Positions 43,048 through 51,111 of a stretch of DNA of 64,000 nt are shown here, in pieces. The stretch comes from UBA2988 sp965237965 (GTDB taxonomy: Bacteria > Gemmatimonadota > Gemmatimonadetes > Longimicrobiales > Gaopeijiaceae). The stretch is from positions 868,001-932,000 of the forward strand of contig CBDEGT010000002.1 in NCBI GenBank assembly GCA_965237965.1. The letters run 5' to 3'. The notes beneath the pieces are model-generated. The model saw nothing but the letters and a program-made list of their open reading frames with translations. It was not told the origin of the DNA and searched no databases. Position numbers and translations under genes: made by a program. The first letter of the stretch is position 1; each line of letters starts with the position of its first letter.

Positions 43048-43986
43048 CAGCCGCCGCCGCCGCCGCCCCCACCCCAGGTGGACGATGATCCTGACGAATT
43101 CGAGGGGATCGCGACGCTGGTGTCGGTCGAGGGTGACGCTCCTGCTCGCACGGTTCGCGTCGAGTTGACGAACGATAACGGATCGGTGGCGGTGGACATC
43201 GTCGAGGGCAGCACACTCTTCGACTCTGAGGGTGACATCCTGGGTTTCGATGATCTGCTGGCCGCGCTCGACCTGGTGGACCTGGTGATCGAGATCGAGG
43301 TGGAAGGCGAGCGTCAGGAAGACGGCTCGGTGATCGCCGCAACGATCAACGTCGAGATCGAAGGCGATGTGGATGACGACCCGGCAGACGATGATCCTGA
43401 CGAATTCGAGGGGATCGCGACGCTGGTGTCGGTCGAGGGTGACCTTCCTGCTCGCACGGTTCGCGTCGAGTTGACGAACGATAACGGATCGGTGGCGGTG
43501 GACATCGTCGAGGGCAGCACACTCTTCGACTCTGAGGGTGACGTCCTGGGTTTCGATGATCTGCTGGCCGCACTCGACCCGGTGGACCTGGTGATCGAGA
43601 TCGAGGTGGAAGGCGAGCGTCAGGAAGACGGCTCGGTGATCGCCGCAACGATCAAGGTCGAGATCGACGACGATGTGGATGACGACCCGCCAGACGATGA
43701 TCCTGACGAATTCGAGGGGATCGCGACGCTGGTGTCGGTCGAGGGTGACCTTCCTGCTCGCACCGTTCGCGTCGAGTTGACGAACGATCACGGATCGGTG
43801 GCGGTGGACATCGTCGAGGGCAGCACACTCTTCGACTCTGAGGGTGACATCCTGGGTTTCGATGATTTGCTGGCCGCGCTCGACCCGGTGGACCTGGTGA
43901 TCGAGATCGAGGTGGAAGGCGAGCGTCAGGAGGACGGCTCGGTGATCGCCGCAGAGGTCGAGGTCGAGACGCACTCCGTTTCCTGA
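42208..43986 (+). CDS. DUF4382 second copy plus Pro-hinge and three acidic beta repeats
   Basis: 592 residues from an internal GTG. There is no signal peptide of its own; the in-frame codons upstream (VQSELSLFL) continue from copy 1 if its frameshift is repaired. After the DUF4382 domain come AVSCEPPPAP and a run of eight prolines. Three near-identical 102-residue repeats follow, each DPDEFEGIATLVSVEGD, VELTNDNGSVAVDIVEGST and VIEIEVEGERQEDGSVIAA, resembling DUF5666-type beta domains. The protein is strongly acidic and may bind calcium or surface polymers (inference). It is probably not made as a separate exported product unless frameshifting occurs. Confidence 0.75.
   Translation: MDMVWVQVNDVVLVGQGAPLSLLDEPTDLINLTELEDVPVALVEGVSVEPGLYTQVRFVLGGAVLLDDDGGVYGYGDVEAPAGLEITGDLTCPSCSQSGIKVRLPGGVVLAEGDDAGVLMDFDIAQSFGHQAGQSGRWVMHPVILGTVDDAGAIMGGEAEAKITGTVSLGADVVIPMCGGGERGLEDFVPVATSTVLVDDDGNALVFMGETDEDGFKIEVLGVDTYDLGYEAETDFGAQKLVWEAEVEPDQAVVEANGDEVDGVAYTVTAVSCEPPPAPPQPPPPPPPPQVDDDPDEFEGIATLVSVEGDAPARTVRVELTNDNGSVAVDIVEGSTLFDSEGDILGFDDLLAALDLVDLVIEIEVEGERQEDGSVIAATINVEIEGDVDDDPADDDPDEFEGIATLVSVEGDLPARTVRVELTNDNGSVAVDIVEGSTLFDSEGDVLGFDDLLAALDPVDLVIEIEVEGERQEDGSVIAATIKVEIDDDVDDDPPDDDPDEFEGIATLVSVEGDLPARTVRVELTNDHGSVAVDIVEGSTLFDSEGDILGFDDLLAALDPVDLVIEIEVEGERQEDGSVIAAEVEVETHSVS
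43081..43971 (+). repeat. Three tandem 306-bp coding repeats
   Basis: Units begin GACGATGATCCTGACG at 43081, 43387 and 43693, a 306-base (102-codon) period. Differences are few and mostly keep the protein the same. The third unit diverges only at its end (AEVEVETHSVS). Confidence 0.92.
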
Positions 43987-44128
43987 GGACGGGGCGTGGG
44001 GGCAGGCGTTGTCATCGGAGCTTTCTATGTGCCGCGGGCACGACGAGAGCTATATGCGAGGATTCCCGAAACGGCGTAATTCCGCCGCTCACGGCTGGGG
44101 CGAGCAGCGGTAAGAAGCGGTGGGGAAG

Positions 44129-44171
44129 CCTCGGGAGCCGAAGGTCACAGGTTCGAATCCTGTCGGGCACG
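44129..44171 (+). pseudogene. 3' fragment of a tRNA gene (Arg/Pro-like)
   Basis: CTCGGGAGCCGAAGG, then T-arm ACAGG-TTCGAAT-CCTGT (44147-44163) and acceptor half CGGGCAC plus G (44164-44171). No matching GTGCCCG 5' half or D-arm is found upstream. The 3' end of a tRNA is the usual attachment site of integrative elements, so this may be an att remnant. Confidence 0.7.
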
Positions 44172-44179
44172 TATAGCAT

Positions 44180-44222
44180 AAGCCCTGTGATGCCAGCATG
44201 TTCTGGGTCACAGGGCTTTCTT
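44180..44222 (+). terminator. Rho-independent terminator after the tRNA fragment
   Basis: AAGCCCTGTGA (44180-44190) pairs perfectly with TCACAGGGCTT (44208-44218), followed by TCTT. It probably belonged to the former tRNA gene. Confidence 0.75.
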
Positions 44223-44229
44223 GTTGAGC

Positions 44230-44408
44230 TCGTGTATCGGTATCTGTATTCCATGAACTTTCGGATCCATCGGAAAGACGGGTCCCGGCGGTCCTTGCAC
44301 AGCTCTGCCGAGGTCGTCCGCGATGGCGAGGCAGTCCGCATGGTCGGCACCATACAGGACGTCACAGATCGGAAGGAAGCCGAGGAGGAGCTGCGTGAGA
44401 AAAGATGA
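44230..44408 (+). pseudogene. PAS/PAC domain fragment of a sensor kinase
   Basis: Reads FRIHRKDGSRRSLHSSAEVV then RDGEAVRMVGTIQDVTDRKE and AEEELREKR, the second half of a PAS domain with its PAC motif and coiled-coil exit. No kinase domain follows and the frame stops. It is a leftover of a longer signalling gene, abutting the tRNA terminator. Confidence 0.7.
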
Positions 44409-44484
44409 GCGCATAGGCCTGATCCTGGCCTCGACAGCGGACGGGATCCTCACGATCTTCGCTCCCCGTTCCGGTTACGGACTA

Positions 44485-44525
44485 AGTTCCCGATAGGGAA
44501 CTGCACAGCGTTCCCGCTTGGGAAC
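44485..44525 (+). promoter_or_regulatory. Two TTCCC-N4-GGGAA palindromes: probable activator sites
   Basis: AGTTCCCGATAGGGAACT (44485-44502) and GTTCCCGCTTGGGAAC (44510-44525) are perfect palindromes with centres 24 bases apart. They lie about 95-120 bases upstream of the expected start of the sigma-54-type promoter, the normal distance for an enhancer-binding regulator dimer pair. Confidence 0.7.
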
Positions 44526-44586
44526 ATCGAACCTGAAGGTATCCGTTAATATGTTGTAGTACAATAACTTAGGTGATCACATTTGC

Positions 44587-44602
44587 TGGCATGCTCCCTG
44601 CT
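44587..44602 (+). promoter_or_regulatory. Sigma-54 (-24/-12) promoter
   Basis: TGGCATGCTCCCTGCT has GG (44588-44589) and GC (44600-44601) separated by exactly 10 bases, matching TGGCAyr-N4-TTGCw with one mismatch. A small lipoprotein gene starts about 60 bases past the expected start of transcription. Confidence 0.65.
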
Positions 44603-44672
44603 ATTACTTCGGGCCGAGTGAATACCACCTCTTGGGCAGCGGCCACCCGCCGACGTGCACGTGGAGGATCGA

Positions 44673-44849
44673 ATGAAGACCCGAATCCATACCCTCGCCC
44701 TCCTCCTCTTTCTTGTGAGTGTCGCCGGGTGCACTGGGCTCTTCCTCGGTTCCCTCTCATCCCCCGCGGCGAGGGAGTTCCCCCTCGCGGACCGAACCGA
44801 GGTGGTGGGAAATCGATACGAAGCCGACCGTGTCTTGGCAGGATCGTAG
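44673..44849 (+). CDS. Tiny lipoprotein under a sigma-54-type promoter
   Basis: A 58-residue protein: MKTRIHTLALLLFLVSVAGC is a full lipoprotein signal with lipobox cysteine, leaving a mature peptide of about 38 residues (TGLFLGSLSSPAAREFPLAD and a short end). No family is recognised. ATG 44673 has GGAGG 5 bases upstream; GTG 44655 is less likely. It could be a real small exported peptide or the 5' end of a cut gene. Confidence 0.6.
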   Translation: MKTRIHTLALLLFLVSVAGCTGLFLGSLSSPAAREFPLADRTEVVGNRYEADRVLAGS

Positions 44850-44928
44850 GATGGGGGACGTCCGGCACGTCGCAGGCCGAAGCTTCCGGTAGGCCCGTGC
44901 GCGCGTCTGAAGGAAATCCCCGAAGTGG

Positions 44929-46285
44929 TTAGCCGGCCGTCTCTTCTCCCGTACGGCCGTGTTTCTTGCGCCGGGACAAAGGACCTTGCGGGTGATGCCG
45001 AGCCGGCCCGCGGCTTCCCCTACCCGGCCCGCGGTGTCGTGGAGCGTCTCGTCGATGTAGCGACGCTCGACCTCTTCGAGTGTGAGCCCCCGTGGAAGCG
45101 ACACGAACCGGTCGTTGGTCACGGTGGGCTTCGGGGTTGCCGGCATCGGGGGCTCGACCCGCAGCACCGGGCCGTCGCTGAAGATCAGGGCGCGCTCCAC
45201 GAGGTTCCGAAGCTCCCGGGCGTTGCCGGGCCATTCGTACTCAGTGGGCGGGAGAGACTGTCGTGGCTCAGCGTGGGAGCCGGTTTCCGGAAGTATTCTG
45301 CGGCCCGCCGGAGGAAGTGAGCAGTCAAGTCGGGGATGTCGCTCCGGATCTGGCGCAAGGGAGGGAGAGTTACCTGGGCGACGTTGAGACGATAGAAGAG
45401 GTCCTCCCTGAATCGGCCGGCGTTGACCTCGACCTGTAGGTCCGCGTTCGTGGCTGCGACGACGCGGAGATCCACCTCCCGATCCTTGGTCGACCCGAGC
45501 CGCCGGAACGTTCTCGACTCCAGGAAGCTGAGGAGCTTGGCCTGGAGCTCGGGCGGAAGAGTCGCGACCTCATCCAGGAAGAGCGTCCCATCGTGGGCTG
45601 CCTCGACCAGGCCCTTCTTGGCCTGGCCGGCATCGGTGAACGCGCCCTTCTCGTAGCCGAAAAGCTCCGCTTCGATCAGGTGTGCGGGCAGAGCGGAGCA
45701 GTTTACCTCGACGAGGCGGAACCGTGCGGCACCGCTCCGCCGGTGGATGGCGCGCGCGACCACGTTCTTTCCCGTACCTGACTCTCCCAAGATGAGCGCG
45801 GACGCGCGGGGGGCGGCTGCGACCCGTCGGACGAATTCGCGCACCCCCTTCACGAGGGGGTGGGAGCCTACCAGGCCGTCGAAGAGTTTCCGCTCGGTCT
45901 CGAGCAGAATCTCTTGCGCCGGTTGTTCCTGGAGCACCCGCCGGACTCGCGCGACGAGGTCCCCTCGCTCCACCGGCTTCGTAACGAAGTCCGCGGCCCC
46001 CGCGTTAAGGGCCTCGATCGCCACGTCTCCACGCCCCATGCCTGTGACCACGATGACCGGGAGCGTCGGGTAGTGCTGGCGAATCGCATGGATCAACTCG
46101 ATCCCGGACATCCCCGGCATGGTAAGGTCGGTGACGACCACATCAGGGGGATCGGACACCACGGCCTCGAGCGCCTGTCGCGGGTTAGAGAAGCCGGTTG
46201 TAACGAAGTCCGCCTTCTCCAGCTCAGCAGTGGAGAGGGTGATCTCGTCGGGATCGTCGTCCACGAGGTAGATGAGTCTGGGCAT
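44929..46285 (-). pseudogene. NtrC-type sigma-54 response regulator with two frameshifts
   Basis: Receiver domain: MPRLIYLVDDDPDEITLSTA, phospho-acceptor Asp in VVVTDLTMPGMSG, Lys in FVTKPVERGD. AAA+ sigma-54 domain: ILGESGTGKNVVARAIHRRS (Walker A), ELFGYEKGAFTDAGQAKKG (GAFTGA loop), GTLFLDEVATLP. The first shift, near 45240-45255, joins LSHDSLS to EYEWPGNARELRNLVERA in another frame. The second, near 44980, lacks one G so that RKVL(W)SRRKKHG is broken within the Fis-type helix-turn-helix (LTLEEVERRYIDETL). All domains are otherwise present, so either decay is recent or the sequence has two indel errors. Confidence 0.82.
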
Positions 46286-46518
46286 GGGGACGTGGGGAGG
46301 ACTTGGAAGCTCGGGGAATCGGGGGTGCACACGAGACTGAAAGGGCCTTCGCAAAGCGAAGGCAAGGTACGGCGCGCTCCCGGGGAGGGGCCATCGCGAC
46401 GCCCGTAACAGGCACCCTTTGCTCCTGCAGTCGCGGGCCGCTCCCACGAAGGATGATGTAGCGATGCCCAGCGGGATCAGCCCGCCGGGCATCGTCCGGA
46501 CCTGTCCTGCCTTTCGGG

Positions 46519-46938
46519 TCAGCTTGACGTGAGAGCCACCAAGTTGCTCAGGGGCAGGTGATTCTGGATGACCAACCCGAACGCGTCACCGCCGTTCACG
46601 ATGATCCCCGGAGTCAAATAGGACGCGCCTCCGATCGGGTCGACGAGGATCTGAACGTGCGCGCCAGGCATGCTAGCAGCCGACGGAAGCTCGAACTCGC
46701 CCGTCCCCAGCGCAGTCAGGAAACCCAGTGACGTTCTCTGGCCCGCGCGCACCATATAGAGGTGTACGTCGAACCACCCATTGTTCTCCACGAATAGTTC
46801 GGCCGTCGTCCTCGACTCGGCCATCACGGGCTCGGTGGACGACGGATCCGCTTCTTGCGCCCCCAGAAGCCCGGGGCTCGAGGAGGCCAAGGCAGCCGCC
46901 AGGATGACCGCGCCGACTCCCTTCTTGACCGTGTTCAT
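46519..46938 (-). CDS. Secreted hypothetical protein
   Basis: A 139-residue exported protein: signal MNTVKKGVGAVILAAALASS to LLGAQ. A short beta-rich domain follows: TTAELFVENNGWFDVHLYMV, AGQRTSLGFLTALGTGEFEL and AHVQILVDPIGGASYLTPGI. I do not recognise the family; proteins of this shape recur in related genomes. GGAGGAGG precedes the ATG. It lies upstream of the response-regulator gene on the same strand, 230 bases away. Confidence 0.65.
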   Translation of the reverse strand: MNTVKKGVGAVILAAALASSSPGLLGAQEADPSSTEPVMAESRTTAELFVENNGWFDVHLYMVRAGQRTSLGFLTALGTGEFELPSAASMPGAHVQILVDPIGGASYLTPGIIVNGGDAFGLVIQNHLPLSNLVALTSS

Positions 46939-47375
46939 GTGTCCTCCTCCAGTCGATGCTCGGGAGTGCCTGGACGGCCTGCCTCCCGGCGGCCAATCAC
47001 TGGCCGGCGCGCATCTTCCGTGCATCGCCCGTGCCGTGCAGATAAGCTCTTGTACGCCATGTTCTTGTAGATATCATGCGCGCAGAGGCGTAATGCAGTT
47101 TGTCTACGGCTTGCCCGCCGTCCGACCCATGGAGGAGACACTTCCGCGTGGCGTCGTGAGGTCGCGCAGCCACTTTCACCCCACGCTATCTTCGATCTTC
47201 CGTCGCGTCTGACGGGCCCTCCACCCCCGGATGGGTGTGGGTTTCGATTTCGCTCTTCCACCATCTCTCACAGGAGACGCGAGTCCTCCGGGCGATACGC
47301 TTGCACGGGGAGAGGGGGCATTCGGAGTGAGGGCTGCACCGGTAGCCGCAGCTTCGAGGTTTCCTGGCGTCCTTC
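46939..47375. other. Divergent intergenic region, nothing recognised
   Basis: 437 bases between two outward-facing genes. I looked for genes, RNA folds, and sigma-54 or palindromic sites like those at 44485 and found nothing convincing. Confidence 0.4.
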
Positions 47376-47822
47376 GTGGAGACGAAGCTATTGAGCCCGA
47401 GGACTCGGTACCTCGCTACGATCGGCGCGGGATGGTGCTGCCTGGTCCTCCCCACATGCGAGCAGCCCCAGCCTCCTCCGGATCCGGAGGAGGTCGCGCT
47501 GCGCGAGTCGCTGGCTCGTGCGCAGGCGTTCGCGGAGGAGATCGAGGACGCCCTCGAACCGGTCCCGCTGATGCGACCCGCGGAGGAGGAAGCGCTTCGC
47601 CGCTACCTCGCCGGCGCCCACCTGGAGCGCGCTCGGAGCCTGGGCATCCGTGCCGCAACCCGTGACCGGATCCGGGAGCTGACCGCCGAGGGCCACTTGG
47701 TCCCGCTCGAGGACAGCACGGCCCTCTGGATCGTCCGAAGGACCCGAGGCTCCGGGAGCTACGTCGTGCCACACACCCGTGCGCTCCTCTTGGAACTCGG
47801 TGAGCGCTTCCAGCTTCCGTGA
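47376..47822 (+). CDS. Hypothetical lipoprotein, DUF5715-like N-terminal part
   Basis: 148 residues from GTG: a short signal-like start ending LVLPTCEQPQ, then RESLARAQAFAEEIEDALEP, EEALRRYLAGAHLERARSLG and LVPLEDSTALWIVRRTRGSG with VVPHTRALLLELGERFQ. This matches my memory of the front half of DUF5715-type peptidase-like proteins, which normally continue for about 100 residues into a LAS/D-Ala-D-Ala-type domain. Here a stop follows at once, so it may be truncated. It converges on the NHL gene. Confidence 0.5.
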   Translation: METKLLSPRTRYLATIGAGWCCLVLPTCEQPQPPPDPEEVALRESLARAQAFAEEIEDALEPVPLMRPAEEEALRRYLAGAHLERARSLGIRAATRDRIRELTAEGHLVPLEDSTALWIVRRTRGSGSYVVPHTRALLLELGERFQLP

Positions 47823-47829
47823 CCCACTG

Positions 47830-49008
47830 TCAGTTGGTGGCGGTGCTCCCCGTTCCCAAAAGCCGGCCGATCAGCTTGCTCGGGTCGGCGTCCGGTTTCG
47901 GCACGAACTTGCTCAGGTATCCGCCGTCATAGTTGGCGATGTACAGCGTGCCGTTTTCGTCGACGTCGAACTGGTGAGGGCGCATGAGGCCGCCGGAGAA
48001 GCTTCCGTACGTGCCGAAGAAGTACTGGAGCTGGCCCCTCGTGTTGTACTTTATGATCCGCGCGAGCGCGGCCGAGGTCACCCACACCGCGTCGTTCTCG
48101 TCGACCCAGACATTGACGGGGTCCTCGATGTCGGTCCACTGCTCGATGAACTCACCGGTCGGGCTGAAGACCTGGATCCGGCTGTTCCGGCGGTCTCCCT
48201 GGTAGACGCGGCCCTGCCGGTCCACCCCGGTGCCGTGCAGCAGGTTGAAGGTGCCCGGGGGTGCGGGCGGGCCGCCGGGCTCTGCGACCCCGAGGCTGCC
48301 CCACTCCGTCACATACTCGCCCTCGGCCGTGAACTGGATGATGCGCGAGTTCCAGTAGCCGTCGGCGAGCAGGAAGTCACCGTTCGGAAGGAAGGCGAGC
48401 GTGGACGGCCAGCCGAACTGGTAGTCACCCGGATCGGTATCCGCCCGGGCCTCCTCCTGGGTCTTGGGGCTGTCGAGATCGCCCAGACGCATGAGTAGCT
48501 GGCTGCCGTCGTTGCTGAACTTGTAGACCTGATGGATGGAGGGTCCACCGCTCTCGGTGACCCAGATGGCGCGCTCGGGATCGTAGGGGTTGATGTAGAC
48601 CTGGTGCGGGAGATTGAAGAGCGAGTCCCACTGGGTCCAGGTCTCGACGATGTTGCCGTCGCCGTCGGCCACCACGAGCCAGTTGCTCCGGCGGAGCTCG
48701 CCCTGCGAGCCGGGCCCCTGACCGGCCTGGTTGCGGCGCGACACCGGCCAGTCGCCGCGGGTCACCACGACGATCCGGTTCGGATTGTCGATCGCGACCC
48801 CCGACACCTGTCCCCACGTCCAGTTGGCGTCGTGGTTCGAGGCCGCCTGCCACCAGTTCTCGTCGACGTCGTACTCACCGGTCCGTCCGTCGCCGCCCAC
48901 CCTGGTCGACTGCGAGCCCTGCACGGTCGCCGCCTGGTTCTCGGCGCAACCAGGAAGCGCCGCCAGCACCGCGAGCGCCAGCGCCATACCGAAGCGCTTT
49001 CCTTTCAT
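47830..49008 (-). CDS. NHL-repeat beta-propeller lipoprotein
   Basis: 392 residues. Lipoprotein signal MKGKRFGMALALAVLAALPGC, then NHL-type blades: WGQVSGVAIDNPNRIVVVTR, FGWPSTLAFLPNGDFLLADG, LLHGTGVDRQGRVYQGDRRN and MRPHQFDVDENGTLYIANYD. Related propellers include peptidyl-alpha-hydroxyglycine lyase and many binding proteins; no catalytic assignment is safe. The ATG at 49008 is taken because the signal peptide begins there; an upstream frame adds 44 arginine-rich residues. Confidence 0.85.
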   Translation of the reverse strand: MKGKRFGMALALAVLAALPGCAENQAATVQGSQSTRVGGDGRTGEYDVDENWWQAASNHDANWTWGQVSGVAIDNPNRIVVVTRGDWPVSRRNQAGQGPGSQGELRRSNWLVVADGDGNIVETWTQWDSLFNLPHQVYINPYDPERAIWVTESGGPSIHQVYKFSNDGSQLLMRLGDLDSPKTQEEARADTDPGDYQFGWPSTLAFLPNGDFLLADGYWNSRIIQFTAEGEYVTEWGSLGVAEPGGPPAPPGTFNLLHGTGVDRQGRVYQGDRRNSRIQVFSPTGEFIEQWTDIEDPVNVWVDENDAVWVTSAALARIIKYNTRGQLQYFFGTYGSFSGGLMRPHQFDVDENGTLYIANYDGGYLSKFVPKPDADPSKLIGRLLGTGSTATN

Positions 49009-49246
49009 GGTTCCTCCTCGACGAGTGCACCTGCATTCGAGCCTGGGCCTACCCGCAGGCCGTTCCTGCCTCGAGCGGGGAGCCCAACATGGGATGCGGG
49101 TTTGCGGGGGGCAAGGAGCGCGAGCGACGTGGACTCGCACCGGATCGCCACCCCGATCGCCCTCTGGATCTCGTCACCCGTCGCGCCACACCCCTACCTT
49201 ACGCGGCCGTGCGACTCCGTCCCTGCGACGCCACCGACGAGCCGTC

Positions 49247-50422
49247 ATGCCCGAACCCGTCTTTCACGCGTCCCCACGTCTCCCGCGTGGCTTCCGGTGC
49301 GCTGCCGTCAACTGCGGAATCAAGTCCGAGGGGAAGGATCTCGCGCTCTTCGCCTCGGACGTGCCAGGCACCGCCGCGGGCGTGTTCACCCGCAGCCTGG
49401 TTCCCGGAGCCCCGGTGATCGTGGGGCAGAAGCTGATACGCGCTGGACGGCTCCAGGCGGTCGTCGTGAACAGCCGCGTCAGCAACGTGGGAAACGGGGA
49501 GGAGGGGGTCCGGCGCGCTCGCAGGATGGGCGCGGCTGCCGCGCGGGCGCTCGGGATCGCACCGGAACTCGTGCTGATGGGCTCGACCGGAGTAATCGGT
49601 GTGCCGCTCCCTATCGAGCGGATCGAGGCCTCAGCAGGCGATCTGGTCGCGGCCCTCCAGGACGATCCGCTGGTCGGCGCCGAAGGCATCATGACGACCG
49701 ACACGCATCCGAAGGCGCTCTCGCTCTCCGTGGGAGACGCAGTCCTGACGGTGATCGCCAAGGGCTCCGGCATGATCGAGCCCAACATGGCCACCATGCT
49801 GTGCTATGTGCTTACGGACGCAGGGCTCGACTCCGACGCGCTCGATCGAGTGTTGAGGCGGGTGGTAGACGACACCCTAAACATGCTCTCCGTGGACACG
49901 GACACCTCGACCTCCGACAGCTGCGTCGCGATCGCGAACGGGCGGGCGGGGCCGATCGACGTGGATGCGTTCGCGGCCGGACTGAGCGCGGCCCTGACCG
50001 TGATGACCGAGACGTTGGCGCGTGACGGGGAGGGTGCGAGCCGGCTCCTGCGGGTGAGCGTGCGCGGCGCGGCGGGCCGGACGGAGGCCCGTCGGATCGC
50101 CAAGTCCCTGGTCAACTCACCCCTCATCAAGACCATGGTTTTCGGAGGTGATCCGAACGCGGGCCGAATCCTGATGGCCGTGGGCAAGTGCTTCGAGTGC
50201 GAGGTGGAGCCTGACCGCCTGGTCGCGGCGATCGGGGGGGTGACGGTGTGCCGGGACGGGGGCAGAGCCGCATTCGACGAGGATCGCGTTCGCGGCCTCT
50301 TGGGCGAGGATCCGGTCGAGATCTCCGTGGATCTCGGCGTGGGCGAGGGAGAGGCCCGGGCCTGGGGGTGCGATTTGACGCCGGGGTACATTGTCGAGAA
50401 CGCCGCCTACTACTCAAGCTAA
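49247..50422 (+). CDS. argJ: ArgJ: glutamate/ornithine N-acetyltransferase
   Basis: Recycles the acetyl group in arginine synthesis (N-acetylornithine + glutamate) and may also acetylate glutamate with acetyl-CoA. The precursor cuts itself before the Thr of the KGSGMIEPNMATMLCY motif (near residue 183), making alpha and beta chains. GIKSEGKDLALF, GSTGVIGVPLP, AEGIMTTDTHPKA and DTSTSDSC fit the family. The usual VVVNSGNANACTG segment reads VVVNSRVSNVGNGEEG, a notable change. ATG 49247 gives MPEPVFHASP, a normal start; 391 residues. Confidence 0.93.
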   Translation: MPEPVFHASPRLPRGFRCAAVNCGIKSEGKDLALFASDVPGTAAGVFTRSLVPGAPVIVGQKLIRAGRLQAVVVNSRVSNVGNGEEGVRRARRMGAAAARALGIAPELVLMGSTGVIGVPLPIERIEASAGDLVAALQDDPLVGAEGIMTTDTHPKALSLSVGDAVLTVIAKGSGMIEPNMATMLCYVLTDAGLDSDALDRVLRRVVDDTLNMLSVDTDTSTSDSCVAIANGRAGPIDVDAFAAGLSAALTVMTETLARDGEGASRLLRVSVRGAAGRTEARRIAKSLVNSPLIKTMVFGGDPNAGRILMAVGKCFECEVEPDRLVAAIGGVTVCRDGGRAAFDEDRVRGLLGEDPVEISVDLGVGEGEARAWGCDLTPGYIVENAAYYSS

Positions 50423-50448
50423 CCGGCACCTCCAAAGGACGCCAGACC

Positions 50449-51030
50449 ATGATAGAAAACCACCGCATTCCCGGCGCTCTACTCGTTGTCCTTGTCTCTG
50501 CCGCTTGCGGCGGTGGAGACGAGGGTGCCGACGCGGGCGTCCCCGCGGCCGAGGCGCCGTCCGCTCCCACGCCCGTCGCGGCCGACTGGATCCAGGTGGA
50601 CGTCGCGGCCAACACGGTGAGCATGACCGTCGTGGCCGGCCAGGATGCCACCAACAACAACTGGAACTTCAACGGTCACGCGAACGGGAACGTGACCGTC
50701 GCGGTACCCGTGGGCTCTACCGTGACCATCGAGTTCTCGAACAACGACGCGAGAATGGGCCACAGCATCGGGGTCTCGACCCGGCCGTCGGGCCCTTGGT
50801 CGGCCACGCCCGATGCGACGCCCGTGTTCGCGGGTGCCGTCTCCTCGAACCCGACGTCGATGACCGAGTCCACCGTGGCCGGGGAGAGTGAGACCCTCAC
50901 CTTCACTGCAGGGACCGTGGGCGAGTACGCGTTGGTCTGCTTCGTTCCCGGTCATGCCACCGCGGGCATGTGGATCAATTTCGACGTCGTGCCCGTGGGA
51001 GAGTCGACCGGCGTGATGACGAGCATGTAG
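50449..51030 (+). CDS. Sulfocyanin-like blue-copper lipoprotein
   Basis: 193 residues. Lipoprotein signal MIENHRIPGALLVVLVSAAC, an Ala/Pro linker, then a cupredoxin fold: NNNWNFNGHANGNVTVAVPV, FSNNDARMGHSIGVSTR and EYALVCFVPGHATAGMWINF. The Cu ligands His (MGHSI), Cys, His and Met (C-x4-H-x4-M) are all visible. The sequence style matches sulfocyanins, type-1 copper carriers that feed terminal oxidases. Any cotranscription with argJ, 26 bases upstream, is probably incidental. Confidence 0.85.
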   Translation: MIENHRIPGALLVVLVSAACGGGDEGADAGVPAAEAPSAPTPVAADWIQVDVAANTVSMTVVAGQDATNNNWNFNGHANGNVTVAVPVGSTVTIEFSNNDARMGHSIGVSTRPSGPWSATPDATPVFAGAVSSNPTSMTESTVAGESETLTFTAGTVGEYALVCFVPGHATAGMWINFDVVPVGESTGVMTSM

Positions 51031-51111
51031 CGCCTCGCGCTCCGGACGGACGCACGACCGCCCGCCCGCTCCAGGGTGCGGGGCGGATCTGCGCCCGAGC
51101 GGGACGGCAGC

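Noticed and set aside
42889..43974. Long minus-strand frame opposite the DUF4382/acidic repeats
   Set aside because: It is the mirror of a strongly biased repetitive coding sequence, with a His/Arg/Leu-rich product and no family pattern.
46939..47375. Second sigma-54 promoter or TTCCC palindrome near the secreted gene at 46519
   Set aside because: GG-N10-GC candidates such as TGGCGTACAAGAGCTT miss the GC, and no palindrome like the 44485 pair is present.
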